Below, piece after piece: positions 1 to 7,330 of a stretch of 23,537 nucleotides of DNA. The stretch is from DASQHM01 sp035632095 (lineage in GTDB: Bacteria > Pseudomonadota > Alphaproteobacteria > Ferrovibrionales > Ferrovibrionaceae), in contig DASQHM010000234.1 of NCBI GenBank assembly GCA_035632095.1, forward strand, positions 1 through 23,537, written 5' to 3'. The notes beneath the pieces are model-generated. The model ran no database searches, was not told the DNA's origin, and was given only the letters and a program-made list of their open reading frames with translations. How positions within the stretch are numbered: the first letter of the stretch is position 1; the number at the start of each line of letters is the position of its first letter. The translations under genes were made by a program, and so were the position numbers.

Positions 1-3000
1 CCGGTCCACCATGGCGAGGCAGACGTCCGGCGTGCCGAACAGCCCGCTGGTCTGGAAATAGCGCTCGAAAGCGTGTTCCATGAGCGCGTCGACTTCGTCG
101 GGCGACAGTTCGCCGCCCTCGGGCGCCTCGAGTTTCGCGCCTTTGGCATTGGCGAAGGCGGGAAACTCCCAGCGCGCCTGCTTGATGAGGTCGGTCGACG
201 TCTTCAGGTATTCGATGAACGGCCGGCGCACTATTTGCCGCACCATGTCCATGTCGGGCCCGACGAAGGTGTGCAGCATCAGCGTCACGGTGCCTTCGCC
301 CGCGTGGCCGCGCTCGCGGCGCGCCGCGCGATAGGCCGCGATCTTCGCCGTCAAATCCTCGGCCTTTTGGCCGAGCAGGTTAGTGAGCAGATTGGCGCCA
401 AGCTCGCCCGCCATGCGGAACGTCTCGACGCTGCCGGCGGCCGTCACCCAGATCGGAGGATCGCGCTGCACCGGCGCCGGAAAGATGCGGACATCGATTT
501 CCGCGCCCGTACCGCTTTGGACCTTCACGGACTCGCCGCTCCATAGCTTTTTCACGGTCTCGATGCCGCGGAAGGTGATCTCTTTGCGCTCGCGATAATT
601 TTGCGGCATCAAGGCGAAATCGTTGGCGTGCCAGCCGGAAGCGAACGACAGGCCGACGCGGCCGCCCGACAGGTTGTCGACCACGGACCATTCCTCGGCG
701 ATGCGGATCGGATTGTGCAGCGGCAGCACGACGCTGCCGGCCCGGATTTGCACGTTCTTCGTGGTCGCCGCAATGGCCGCGCCGGTCAGCGACGGATTCG
801 GATAGAGGCCGCCGAAGGCATGGAAATGGCGTTCGGGCGTCCAGACGGCGGCAAACCCGTTCCGGTCGGCGAATTGCGAGCCTTCCAGCAACAAGCGGTA
901 CTTGTTGTCCCCGCTCTCGCCGGCGTCGGCAGCGAAATAGAACAGGCTGAATTGCATGCCGCTGCCGCCTGCCGCCGCCGTCCCGGCGGACGACCCCTCA
1001 AGCCAGGCCTCTTCCTGCACGACGACCTTGAACCCGCGCGTCAGCGTCCAGAACAGCTCCAGCACCGAAATGTCGAACGAGATGCTGGTGACCGCGAGCC
1101 ACGTGCCGGGTTCGCGATACTCCAGGCTGTCATCCATGCCGGCGAAGAAATTGACCACGTTGCGGTGCTCGATCATCACACCCTTGGGCCGCCCGCTGGA
1201 ACCCGAGGTGAAGATCACGTAAGCCAGGTCCTGCGGCCCGGCGGCGCGCGCGATATTGCCGGAGCTTGCGGCGCCGTCGAGCGACGCCGGATCGTCGAGA
1301 CACAGAATATGTGTTCCAGCGCTCGCCGGGACCGCGTCCTTGAGACCGCGCTGCGTCACTACGATCGGCGCGCGCGTGTCTTCCAGCATCCAAGATATGC
1401 GCTCGCGCGGGAACGCGGGATCGAGCGGCAGGTATGCGGCTCCCGACTTCAGTGTGCCGAGCAAGGCGACGACCAGGTCGATGGACCGCTTCATGAAGAT
1501 GCCGACAATCTTCCCCGGACCGGCGCCGAGGCTTTGCAGCCGGTGCGCCAGCCGATTTGCGCATTCGTTCAGCTCGCCATAGGTCAGCGATTGGTCCCGG
1601 AACGCGACAGCGACCGCGTCCGGCGTACGCGCCACTTGGTCCTCGAACAGTTCATGGATGGTGCGATCCATCGGGTAGGGCCGCGCCGTGTCGTTCCACT
1701 CGACCGTCAACCGACGGCGCTCATCCGGCCCAACGAGCGAGATGTCGGACAATAGGCGATCGGAATTCTCCGGCATGCCTCGCAGCAGCGTGCCCAGTTG
1801 TTCGACACAGCGCGCGGCCGTCGCGTCTGCGATCTGCGCCCGGTCATAGGCTAGTCTCAACAATAAACCGCCCTCGCCGTAGGCGAAAAGCGTCAGCGGA
1901 TAGTTGGTCTGCTCGCGGAATTCGATGTCGCGCTCGGCCCACGTGCCGCCCTGTTCGCGAAGCGCCGCGCCGATCAGCCGGGGCGTGAACACGATGATGC
2001 TGTCGAACAAGGCGGTCTTGGCCGGCAACTCGCTCCAATGCTGAATCTCGGAGAGCGGCGTGTGCTCGAAGGCTCGCAATGCCGACCGCGCGGCGCGCAA
2101 GTCCTTGAGCCAGTCGCACAAACGCATGTTATGATTCAGACGAATGCGGATCGGCACGGTGTTGATGAGCGTCCCGACGATGTTCTCGGCGCCGGGCACG
2201 GTGTTGCGCCGGCATGCGCGCGTCTCGCCGAAGACCACGTCGTCTTCGTTGCTATAGGCCGCCAGCAAAAATGCCCATGCCGCCTGCACCAGCGTGTTCA
2301 GGGTGCAGCCTTGCGCTTCGGCGAAGGCTCTGAGCTTGGCCGTTTCGGTCTCGCTCAACGCAACGGATCGCATCCCCTGGCCGGCCGCATCGCGTTTCGC
2401 CGTGCCGGATCCGGGCAGCGCGGTCGGCGACGCGAACCCTTTCAGCGTCTCGCGCCAAAATGGCTCGGCGCGGTCGCGGATTTCCGCCCAATGACGCGCG
2501 CGCCAGGCAACGAAATCGCGCATCGCCGGCGGTTTGGCGAATTGCGGCTGCCGTCCGTCGCGAATTGCCTCATAGGCGGCGAAGCCCTCGCGAACCAGCG
2601 CCGGATAGGCTTGTCCATCGGCGGAGATGTGATGGAACGTCCAAACGAATTCCCATTCCTTCCCGTCGAGGCGGAACAAGGCGCAACGCGTCAACGGCGG
2701 AACGCTGAGATCGAATCCGCGCCGGCGATCGGCGTCCAGAAACTCCTCGATGGCGCTCGCGCGCGCGTCCGGCGCCAAGCCGCCGAGGTCGCGCTCCAGC
2801 CATTCCAGGTCGATTTTGGGATGCTCGACCTGCAACGGTTCCGGCAAGTCGTTCCACAGGAAGCTGCTGCGGAACGCCGCGTGGGCGTTCACCAGCAATT
2901 CCCAAGCGCGGCGCAAGGCCTTCGGGTCGACGCCGTCCCGCAGGCGAACCGTCATCTGTTCGATATCCACCCCGGCCTGTGGCGCCCGCAGGTGGTGATA

Positions 3001-3051
3001 CAGCATGCCCTGCTGGATCGGAGAAAGCTGAAATCCGTTCACAGGCGGCAT
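1..3051 (-). CDS. NRPS: condensation domain plus adenylation domain interrupted by a luciferase-like monooxygenase (partial, 3' end outside window)
   Basis: The reading frame is open from an ATG at 3051 to the left edge, giving 1017 residues without a stop. Residues 1-440 form a condensation domain with its catalytic motif HHISADG at 140-146. An adenylation domain begins near 447. Its phosphate-binding A3 core TSGSSGRPKG lies at 615-624, and the A4 segment FDIS at 659-662 keeps the Asp that normally contacts the alpha-amino group of an amino acid. Instead of continuing to A5, the chain switches at about residue 699 (MQFSLFYF) to an FMN-dependent luciferase-like monooxygenase domain of the MupA/Atu3671 type (TERHFHAFGG and SFASGWHAND segments), which fills the rest of the visible sequence. 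The remaining adenylation core and a carrier domain should follow beyond the edge. Such proteins build peptide products on phosphopantetheine arms in the cytoplasm. The ribosome-binding site is weak (AAAGAG). The domain calls are firm; the substrate is unknown. Confidence 0.93.
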   Translation of the reverse strand, partial: MPPVNGFQLSPIQQGMLYHHLRAPQAGVDIEQMTVRLRDGVDPKALRRAWELLVNAHAAFRSSFLWNDLPEPLQVEHPKIDLEWLERDLGGLAPDARASAIEEFLDADRRRGFDLSVPPLTRCALFRLDGKEWEFVWTFHHISADGQAYPALVREGFAAYEAIRDGRQPQFAKPPAMRDFVAWRARHWAEIRDRAEPFWRETLKGFASPTALPGSGTAKRDAAGQGMRSVALSETETAKLRAFAEAQGCTLNTLVQAAWAFLLAAYSNEDDVVFGETRACRRNTVPGAENIVGTLINTVPIRIRLNHNMRLCDWLKDLRAARSALRAFEHTPLSEIQHWSELPAKTALFDSIIVFTPRLIGAALREQGGTWAERDIEFREQTNYPLTLFAYGEGGLLLRLAYDRAQIADATAARCVEQLGTLLRGMPENSDRLLSDISLVGPDERRRLTVEWNDTARPYPMDRTIHELFEDQVARTPDAVAVAFRDQSLTYGELNECANRLAHRLQSLGAGPGKIVGIFMKRSIDLVVALLGTLKSGAAYLPLDPAFPRERISWMLEDTRAPIVVTQRGLKDAVPASAGTHILCLDDPASLDGAASSGNIARAAGPQDLAYVIFTSGSSGRPKGVMIEHRNVVNFFAGMDDSLEYREPGTWLAVTSISFDISVLELFWTLTRGFKVVVQEEAWLEGSSAGTAAAGGSGMQFSLFYFAADAGESGDNKYRLLLEGSQFADRNGFAAVWTPERHFHAFGGLYPNPSLTGAAIAATTKNVQIRAGSVVLPLHNPIRIAEEWSVVDNLSGGRVGLSFASGWHANDFALMPQNYRERKEITFRGIETVKKLWSGESVKVQSGTGAEIDVRIFPAPVQRDPPIWVTAAGSVETFRMAGELGANLLTNLLGQKAEDLTAKIAAYRAARRERGHAGEGTVTLMLHTFVGPDMDMVRQIVRRPFIEYLKTSTDLIKQARWEFPAFANAKGAKLEAPEGGELSPDEVDALMEHAFERYFQTSGLFGTPDVCLAMVDR

Positions 3052-3093
3052 ACGTTTCTCTTTAGGATCAGATATTTACCTAGAGGCTAGCCG

Positions 3094-3122
3094 AGTATAG
3101 GCGGCGATCCCATACTAGCGAA
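3094..3122 (-). promoter_or_regulatory. Candidate sigma70-type promoter for the NRPS gene
   Basis: Read leftward, TTCGCT (3122-3117) and TATACT (3099-3094) are separated by 17 bases. The -10 matches consensus at five of six positions and the -35 at three of six. Transcription would start near 3087, about 36 bases before the ATG. This is an inference from spacing and consensus only. Confidence 0.35.
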
Positions 3123-3140
3123 TTCGCGCGGCGGCGATCC
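3100..3140. repeat. 11-bp direct repeat in the NRPS/PPTase divergent intergenic region
   Basis: GGCGGCGATCC occurs at 3100-3110 and again at 3130-3140. The copies are offset by exactly 30 bp, close to three helical turns. They overlap or flank the candidate NRPS promoter, so they could be regulator half-sites serving both divergent genes. Chance recurrence in GC-rich DNA is possible. Confidence 0.45.
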
Positions 3141-3221
3141 AGAATTCAAAGCGCAGGTTAGCGGGCGTTGGTTAACAAGCTACTGTCGCCAAGAGGCAAA
3201 AATCGGAGCCATTTCAGAGTG

Positions 3222-4043
3222 ATGCCGCCAGAGATGAACGCCGCCGAGCCACCCCCGTATCCGGCATTCTCGCTCACATGGCTGAGCGAAAGGGAGTGGC
3301 TTAAGAGCCTAGGCCGCCGAAACCAACAGGCTGCGCATGTCATCGTCGCCGATATCGCGGGTTTGCATGTGAGCGAGGCGCTCATGGCGCTCATGGATTC
3401 TGAAGAGCGCGAGCGCGCCGCAGGCTTCCGCTTTGAGAGCGACCGCAAACGGTTCGTCATCGCCCATGCGCTGCTGCGAGCGACCGCTGGATGCGCCATG
3501 GACGCCCGGCCAGAGGCGCTCGTATTCGCCACGTCGCCCCGCTGGAACAACCCGCCGAGGATCGCGGCGTCCGTCGAGCCGGTTCCAAACGTCAGCCTTT
3601 CGCGCCGGGGCAATTTTGTCGCGGTCGCGTTGGCAGCGCGACAGCCGGTGGGCATCGATGTCGAGCATGACCGCCCTCTCGACGACCTGGAGGAGCTTGT
3701 CCGCGCATCCCTGACCGCCGAAGAGGCCGCTCGCGTAAGCGGCGTAGCCGAATGCCGCAGGAGGCGCGAGTTTCTGCGCTGCTGGACCGCAAAGGAGGCC
3801 GCGCTTAAGGCGCATGGCCTCGGTCTCGAGATTCCCCCGCGAAATGCCGCAATACGTTTCGGCCGCGACGATCGCCCCGTGGCCGTTGACATAGTTGATG
3901 CGTCGGCTACGGCGCGGTATCGGGCGATGGTCCTCGATCCCTTCGGGCCATCAGATGCGATCGTCGCCGTTGCAGGCAACGGGTTCAGCGAATTGCGCCT
4001 CGCCCTTGTTGGTGCGGACGCGCGCATTTTCATGATGGAGTGA
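3222..4043 (+). CDS. Sfp-type 4'-phosphopantetheinyl transferase
   Basis: The 273-residue protein transfers the phosphopantetheine arm of CoA to a serine of carrier domains, turning apo-NRPS/PKS proteins into the active holo form. The Sfp-family core is visible: GIDVEH with the metal-binding acidic pair D146/E148, and CWTAKEAALKAHG with E192 and K191/K196. The length suits the Sfp rather than the short AcpS class. One oddity is that the usual SHS/SHT-type motif reads SLSRRG, with Arg128 where a CoA-contacting His is expected. ATG at 3222 is the chosen start; GTG 3219 and ATG 3234 are alternatives, with GGAG at 3205-3208 upstream. The frame is open back to a TTG at 3168, but no ribosome site supports that start. 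The gene diverges from the NRPS gene, which is its likely client, and is coupled to the next gene by a 3-base gap. Confidence 0.9.
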   Translation: MPPEMNAAEPPPYPAFSLTWLSEREWLKSLGRRNQQAAHVIVADIAGLHVSEALMALMDSEERERAAGFRFESDRKRFVIAHALLRATAGCAMDARPEALVFATSPRWNNPPRIAASVEPVPNVSLSRRGNFVAVALAARQPVGIDVEHDRPLDDLEELVRASLTAEEAARVSGVAECRRRREFLRCWTAKEAALKAHGLGLEIPPRNAAIRFGRDDRPVAVDIVDASATARYRAMVLDPFGPSDAIVAVAGNGFSELRLALVGADARIFMME

Positions 4044-4046
4044 ATT

Positions 4047-5981
4047 GTGACTGATCAGATCGCCGCAAAAAAGCCGCCGGCCTACGATGCCCGCTTGCTT
4101 ACCCAGGCTCTGGAAGAAGCGCATCTGCCGTCATTGATGATGGCGATGGTGCACCTGACCGGCGATACCAGCCTGATGACCCCCGAACTGCGTCCGGTTT
4201 ACGTCGCCTTCGGCGACGGACAAGGCGGGTTGAGCGAAGAGAACCGTGCGCGTGTTCGCGCATCGGCACGCTCCGCCATCGAACGCTATTTCGACAGTGG
4301 AATGCGCCTGGCGGCAGCGCCCTCCCCGAAGACGGTGCGGCGCATGATGGATTTCATCGCCGGCGTGGATATTCCGGAACAATACGCCCCGTTCCTGACC
4401 GACGAGTTGGCGCTCGACGGAGAGAGCTCGAAACAGCCGCGCTGGACCTCGCCGAAACTTGCCGCGGCCGCCAAGGGCTTGCGCGTCCTGATCATCGGCG
4501 CCGGCATGTCCGGCCTGCTGGCCGCGATCCGGCTGAAGCAAGCCGGCATCCCCTTCGAGATCGTCGAGAAGAACGCCGACGTGGGCGGTACGTGGCTGGA
4601 GAACAGCTATCCGGGCTGCCGCGTCGACTCTTCGAACCACCTGTATTCATATTCCTTCGAGCCGAACCACCATTTCCCCAACCATTTCTCGAAGCAGGAC
4701 GTGCTGCTGAAGTATTTCCAGGATGCGGCCGACAAATATGGCCTGCGGCGGAGCATCCGGTTCAACACCAGCGTCATTGACGCCCGTTTCGATGAAGCCG
4801 CGTCGCGCTGGACGGTTCGACTGAAACGCCCAGACGGCAAAGAGGAGAATGTCACCGCGAATGCCGTGATCAGCGCGGTCGGCCAACTCAATCGGCCGCG
4901 GTTTCCCGACATACCCGGGCGCGAGTCATTCGCCGGCGCGTCGTTTCATTCCGCGGAATGGCGTCACGACATCGATCTGGCGGGGAAACGCGTCGCCGTG
5001 ATCGGCACCGGCGCCAGCGCCTATCAATTCGTGCCCGAGATCGCCGGCCAGGCCAAAGACCTGCTGGTGTTCCAACGCACGCCGCCCTGGTTGCTGCCGA
5101 CGCCCAACTACCACCACGACGTCGGCGCGGGCAAGCAGTGGCTGCTGGAGCACATCCCGTTCTATGCGAAATGGTACCGCTTCTGGCTGTTCTGGATGTC
5201 GTCGGACGGTCTGTATCCGGCGGTGAAAGCCGATCCGTCGTGGAGCGGCCCGCCGACCGCCATCAGCCAACGCAATCAAGAGATGCGCAATGTGATTGTC
5301 GCCGGCTTGAAACATCAGGTCGTCGACAAGCCCGACTTGATCGACAAGATCGTCCCCACCTATCCGCTCGGCGGCAAGCGTGCGCTTCGCGACAATGGCC
5401 TGTGGACGGCGACGCTCAAGCGCGACAACGTTGACCTCATCACCACGCCGATCGAGAGAATCACGCCGCGCGGGATCGTCACCAAGGACCAAGTCGAACA
5501 TGCCGTGGACGTGATCATCTACGGCACCGGCTTCCATGCCAGCCGCTTTCTGTGGCCGATGAAGATCTACGGGCGCAAGGGCATCGAGTTGCACGAGCAA
5601 TGGCAAGGCGATGCGCGGGCATATCTCGGCATGACGGTTCCGAATTTCCCGAACTTCTTTTGCCTCTACGGCCCCAATACCAACATCGTGGTAAATGGCA
5701 GCATCATTTTCTTCTCCGAGTGCAGCGTGCGCTACATCATCGGCTGCCTGGAGCTTCTGGCCGAGAAGGACGCGCGCACGATCGAGTGCAAACGCGGGAT
5801 ACACGACGCCTTCAACCGCCGGGTCGACGACATGAACAAGCAGATGGCCTGGGGCATGCCCGGCGTCACGAGCTGGTACAAGAACCAGCTCGGACGCGTC
5901 AGCCAGAATTGGCCGTTTCCGCTGGTGGACTATTGGAAGGCGACGCTTGCGCCCGATCCGGCGGATTTCGAATTGAACTAG
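4047..5981 (+). CDS. Flavin-containing Baeyer-Villiger-type monooxygenase, 4-hydroxyacetophenone monooxygenase-like
   Basis: The 644-residue enzyme is expected to use FAD, NADPH and O2 to insert oxygen next to a ketone, or to oxidise a heteroatom. Residues 1-140 are an alpha-helical extension of the kind seen in 4-hydroxyacetophenone monooxygenase, which has a similar total length. The FAD-binding GAGMSG is at about 151-156, followed by GGTWLEN. The Baeyer-Villiger fingerprint FxGxxxHxxxW is present as FAGASFHSAEW at about 295-305. It is followed by Arg where Pro or Asp is usual. The NADPH-binding VIGTGASA is at about 318-325. The GTG start at 4047 has GGAG at 4037-4040, inside the end of the upstream transferase gene, so the two genes are probably translationally coupled. 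Its place beside an NRPS suggests tailoring of a secondary metabolite, though a catabolic ketone oxygenase is also possible. Confidence 0.9.
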   Translation: MTDQIAAKKPPAYDARLLTQALEEAHLPSLMMAMVHLTGDTSLMTPELRPVYVAFGDGQGGLSEENRARVRASARSAIERYFDSGMRLAAAPSPKTVRRMMDFIAGVDIPEQYAPFLTDELALDGESSKQPRWTSPKLAAAAKGLRVLIIGAGMSGLLAAIRLKQAGIPFEIVEKNADVGGTWLENSYPGCRVDSSNHLYSYSFEPNHHFPNHFSKQDVLLKYFQDAADKYGLRRSIRFNTSVIDARFDEAASRWTVRLKRPDGKEENVTANAVISAVGQLNRPRFPDIPGRESFAGASFHSAEWRHDIDLAGKRVAVIGTGASAYQFVPEIAGQAKDLLVFQRTPPWLLPTPNYHHDVGAGKQWLLEHIPFYAKWYRFWLFWMSSDGLYPAVKADPSWSGPPTAISQRNQEMRNVIVAGLKHQVVDKPDLIDKIVPTYPLGGKRALRDNGLWTATLKRDNVDLITTPIERITPRGIVTKDQVEHAVDVIIYGTGFHASRFLWPMKIYGRKGIELHEQWQGDARAYLGMTVPNFPNFFCLYGPNTNIVVNGSIIFFSECSVRYIIGCLELLAEKDARTIECKRGIHDAFNRRVDDMNKQMAWGMPGVTSWYKNQLGRVSQNWPFPLVDYWKATLAPDPADFELN

Positions 5982-7198
5982 CTGCCCGCGGCGGCAGCCA
6001 CGGCCTGCTTCGGCGCGCTGTCGCCGACCACGCCTTGATCGATCAACGCCGCGATTTCGGCGGCACTGAAGCCATGCTCGGCCAGTATGGCCCTAGCGTG
6101 CTCGCTCCGGCGCGGCGCGGTCGCGGCCGGCGTTCCATCCCGCAACGGCGCCGTTCCGGCGATATTCGGCATCGGCACGCGTTGCCCGACCCCGGGCTGG
6201 GTCAGCCAGCTGATCAAGCCCGATGCTTCGACGTGCGGCTGCTGCAGGAATTCCAGGTAGCTGTTGAGACGCTCGTGCATCACCCGTTCGGTGGCGAGTC
6301 GGGTCGACCAGTATTCGCTCGGTTGCCCTTCGATCAACGGCCGCAGCACGCCGTAGAGCGTCGCTTCGTTGGATAGGCGCAGATCCTTGCTGGCGTATCG
6401 CGGATCGGCCGACAACTCCGGCTTGCCGATAGCCTTGCAGAAGTTGACCCATTCCCATTCGCGAACGATGGAGATGTTGAGCCAGCCGTCGGCGGTCTTG
6501 AACACCCCGCCCGGCGCGCCGCCGGGGCGCATGACGCCGCCTTCCAGATACATGGCCATCATGCGGATGACCTGCAGCGATGCGACGCCTTGCATCAGGC
6601 TGGTCTCGATGTGGCGGCCGCGAGGTTCGCCCTGCCGTGCGTAAAGCGCGGCCGACAGGGCCTGGAACGCATAAAGCGCCGTGATCATGTCGACGGGTAT
6701 GATGGGAATGCGATGCGGTATGCCGTCCGCGCCCTTGTTGTCCGCCATCAACCCACCATAGGCCTGCAACACCGGATCCATCGCCGGTCGTTCGGCAAGC
6801 GGGCCGGTCGAGCCGAAGCCCGTGACGGAAACGTACAGAATGCGGGGCTCGCGCGCGGCAACCGCCCCGTAGTCGAACCCGAGACGGCCGATCACGCCCG
6901 AACGGAAGCTTTCGAGAAACACATCCGCGCCCGCCACCAACCGCCACAGCACCTCTTTTCCTGCGGGCGACTTGAGGTCGAGGGCGATGCTGCGCTTGCC
7001 GAGATTTCCGACGATGGAGTACGCGGTGTGATCGCCGTAAACCATGCCGAGCGAGCGCGCCCAATCACCGGTCTCGATGGGCTCGACCTTGATCACATCG
7101 GCCCCGTACTGCGCCAGCAGCATGCCGCAATACGGCGCCGCGATTCCCTGGCTTAGGTCGATGACTTTGAGCCCCGAATACGGTACGTCGTAACTCAC
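5978..7198 (-). CDS. CaiB/BaiF family III acyl-CoA transferase (first copy)
   Basis: The 406-residue protein belongs to the family that moves CoA between carboxylic acids through an aspartyl-CoA thioester. The N-terminal segment GLKVIDLSQGIAAPYCGMLL and the following GADVIKVEP are diagnostic. The likely nucleophile is Asp141 in AMDPVLQAYGGLM. The GTG start at 7198 is chosen because AAGGAG (plus-strand 7205-7210) sits six bases upstream; the frame extends further to 7282 without a ribosome site. Its stop overlaps the stop of the convergent monooxygenase gene within CTAG at 5978-5981. It diverges from the hydrolase gene across about 130 bases. The acid substrate cannot be read from the sequence. 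It shares the fold and motifs, but not close identity, with the second copy at 8592-9809. Confidence 0.92.
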   Translation of the reverse strand: MSYDVPYSGLKVIDLSQGIAAPYCGMLLAQYGADVIKVEPIETGDWARSLGMVYGDHTAYSIVGNLGKRSIALDLKSPAGKEVLWRLVAGADVFLESFRSGVIGRLGFDYGAVAAREPRILYVSVTGFGSTGPLAERPAMDPVLQAYGGLMADNKGADGIPHRIPIIPVDMITALYAFQALSAALYARQGEPRGRHIETSLMQGVASLQVIRMMAMYLEGGVMRPGGAPGGVFKTADGWLNISIVREWEWVNFCKAIGKPELSADPRYASKDLRLSNEATLYGVLRPLIEGQPSEYWSTRLATERVMHERLNSYLEFLQQPHVEASGLISWLTQPGVGQRVPMPNIAGTAPLRDGTPAATAPRRSEHARAILAEHGFSAAEIAALIDQGVVGDSAPKQAVAAAAGS

Positions 7199-7204
7199 GA
7201 TCCG

Positions 7205-7210
7205 CTCCTT
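7205..7210 (-). promoter_or_regulatory. Ribosome-binding site deciding the GTG start at 7198
   Basis: A consensus AAGGAG on the minus strand lies six bases before GTG 7198. This fixes the CoA-transferase start at 7198 rather than at the first in-frame start codon at 7282. Confidence 0.85.
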
Positions 7211-7330
7211 GCCAGTGACGTATCCGCCGCAATGTGCCGATGGTATCGCACGTCCGCAGCCTCCGATTGGCGCGTATCCCACCGGTCTGGCATGCTAACC
7301 GGATGATCGAGCGAGCGCGAGGCCAGCCGC

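Noticed and set aside
73..3090. Long rightward open frames opposite the NRPS gene (for example 601-1755 and 2038-3090)
   Set aside because: They are antisense shadows in high-GC DNA. Their translations are Arg/Ala/Gly-rich without domain motifs, while the leftward frame shows continuous NRPS domains.
3158..4033. Leftward 291-residue frame opposite the PPTase gene
   Set aside because: It has low-complexity Ser/Arg/Ala composition and no motif. The plus strand carries a clear PPTase core over the same bases.
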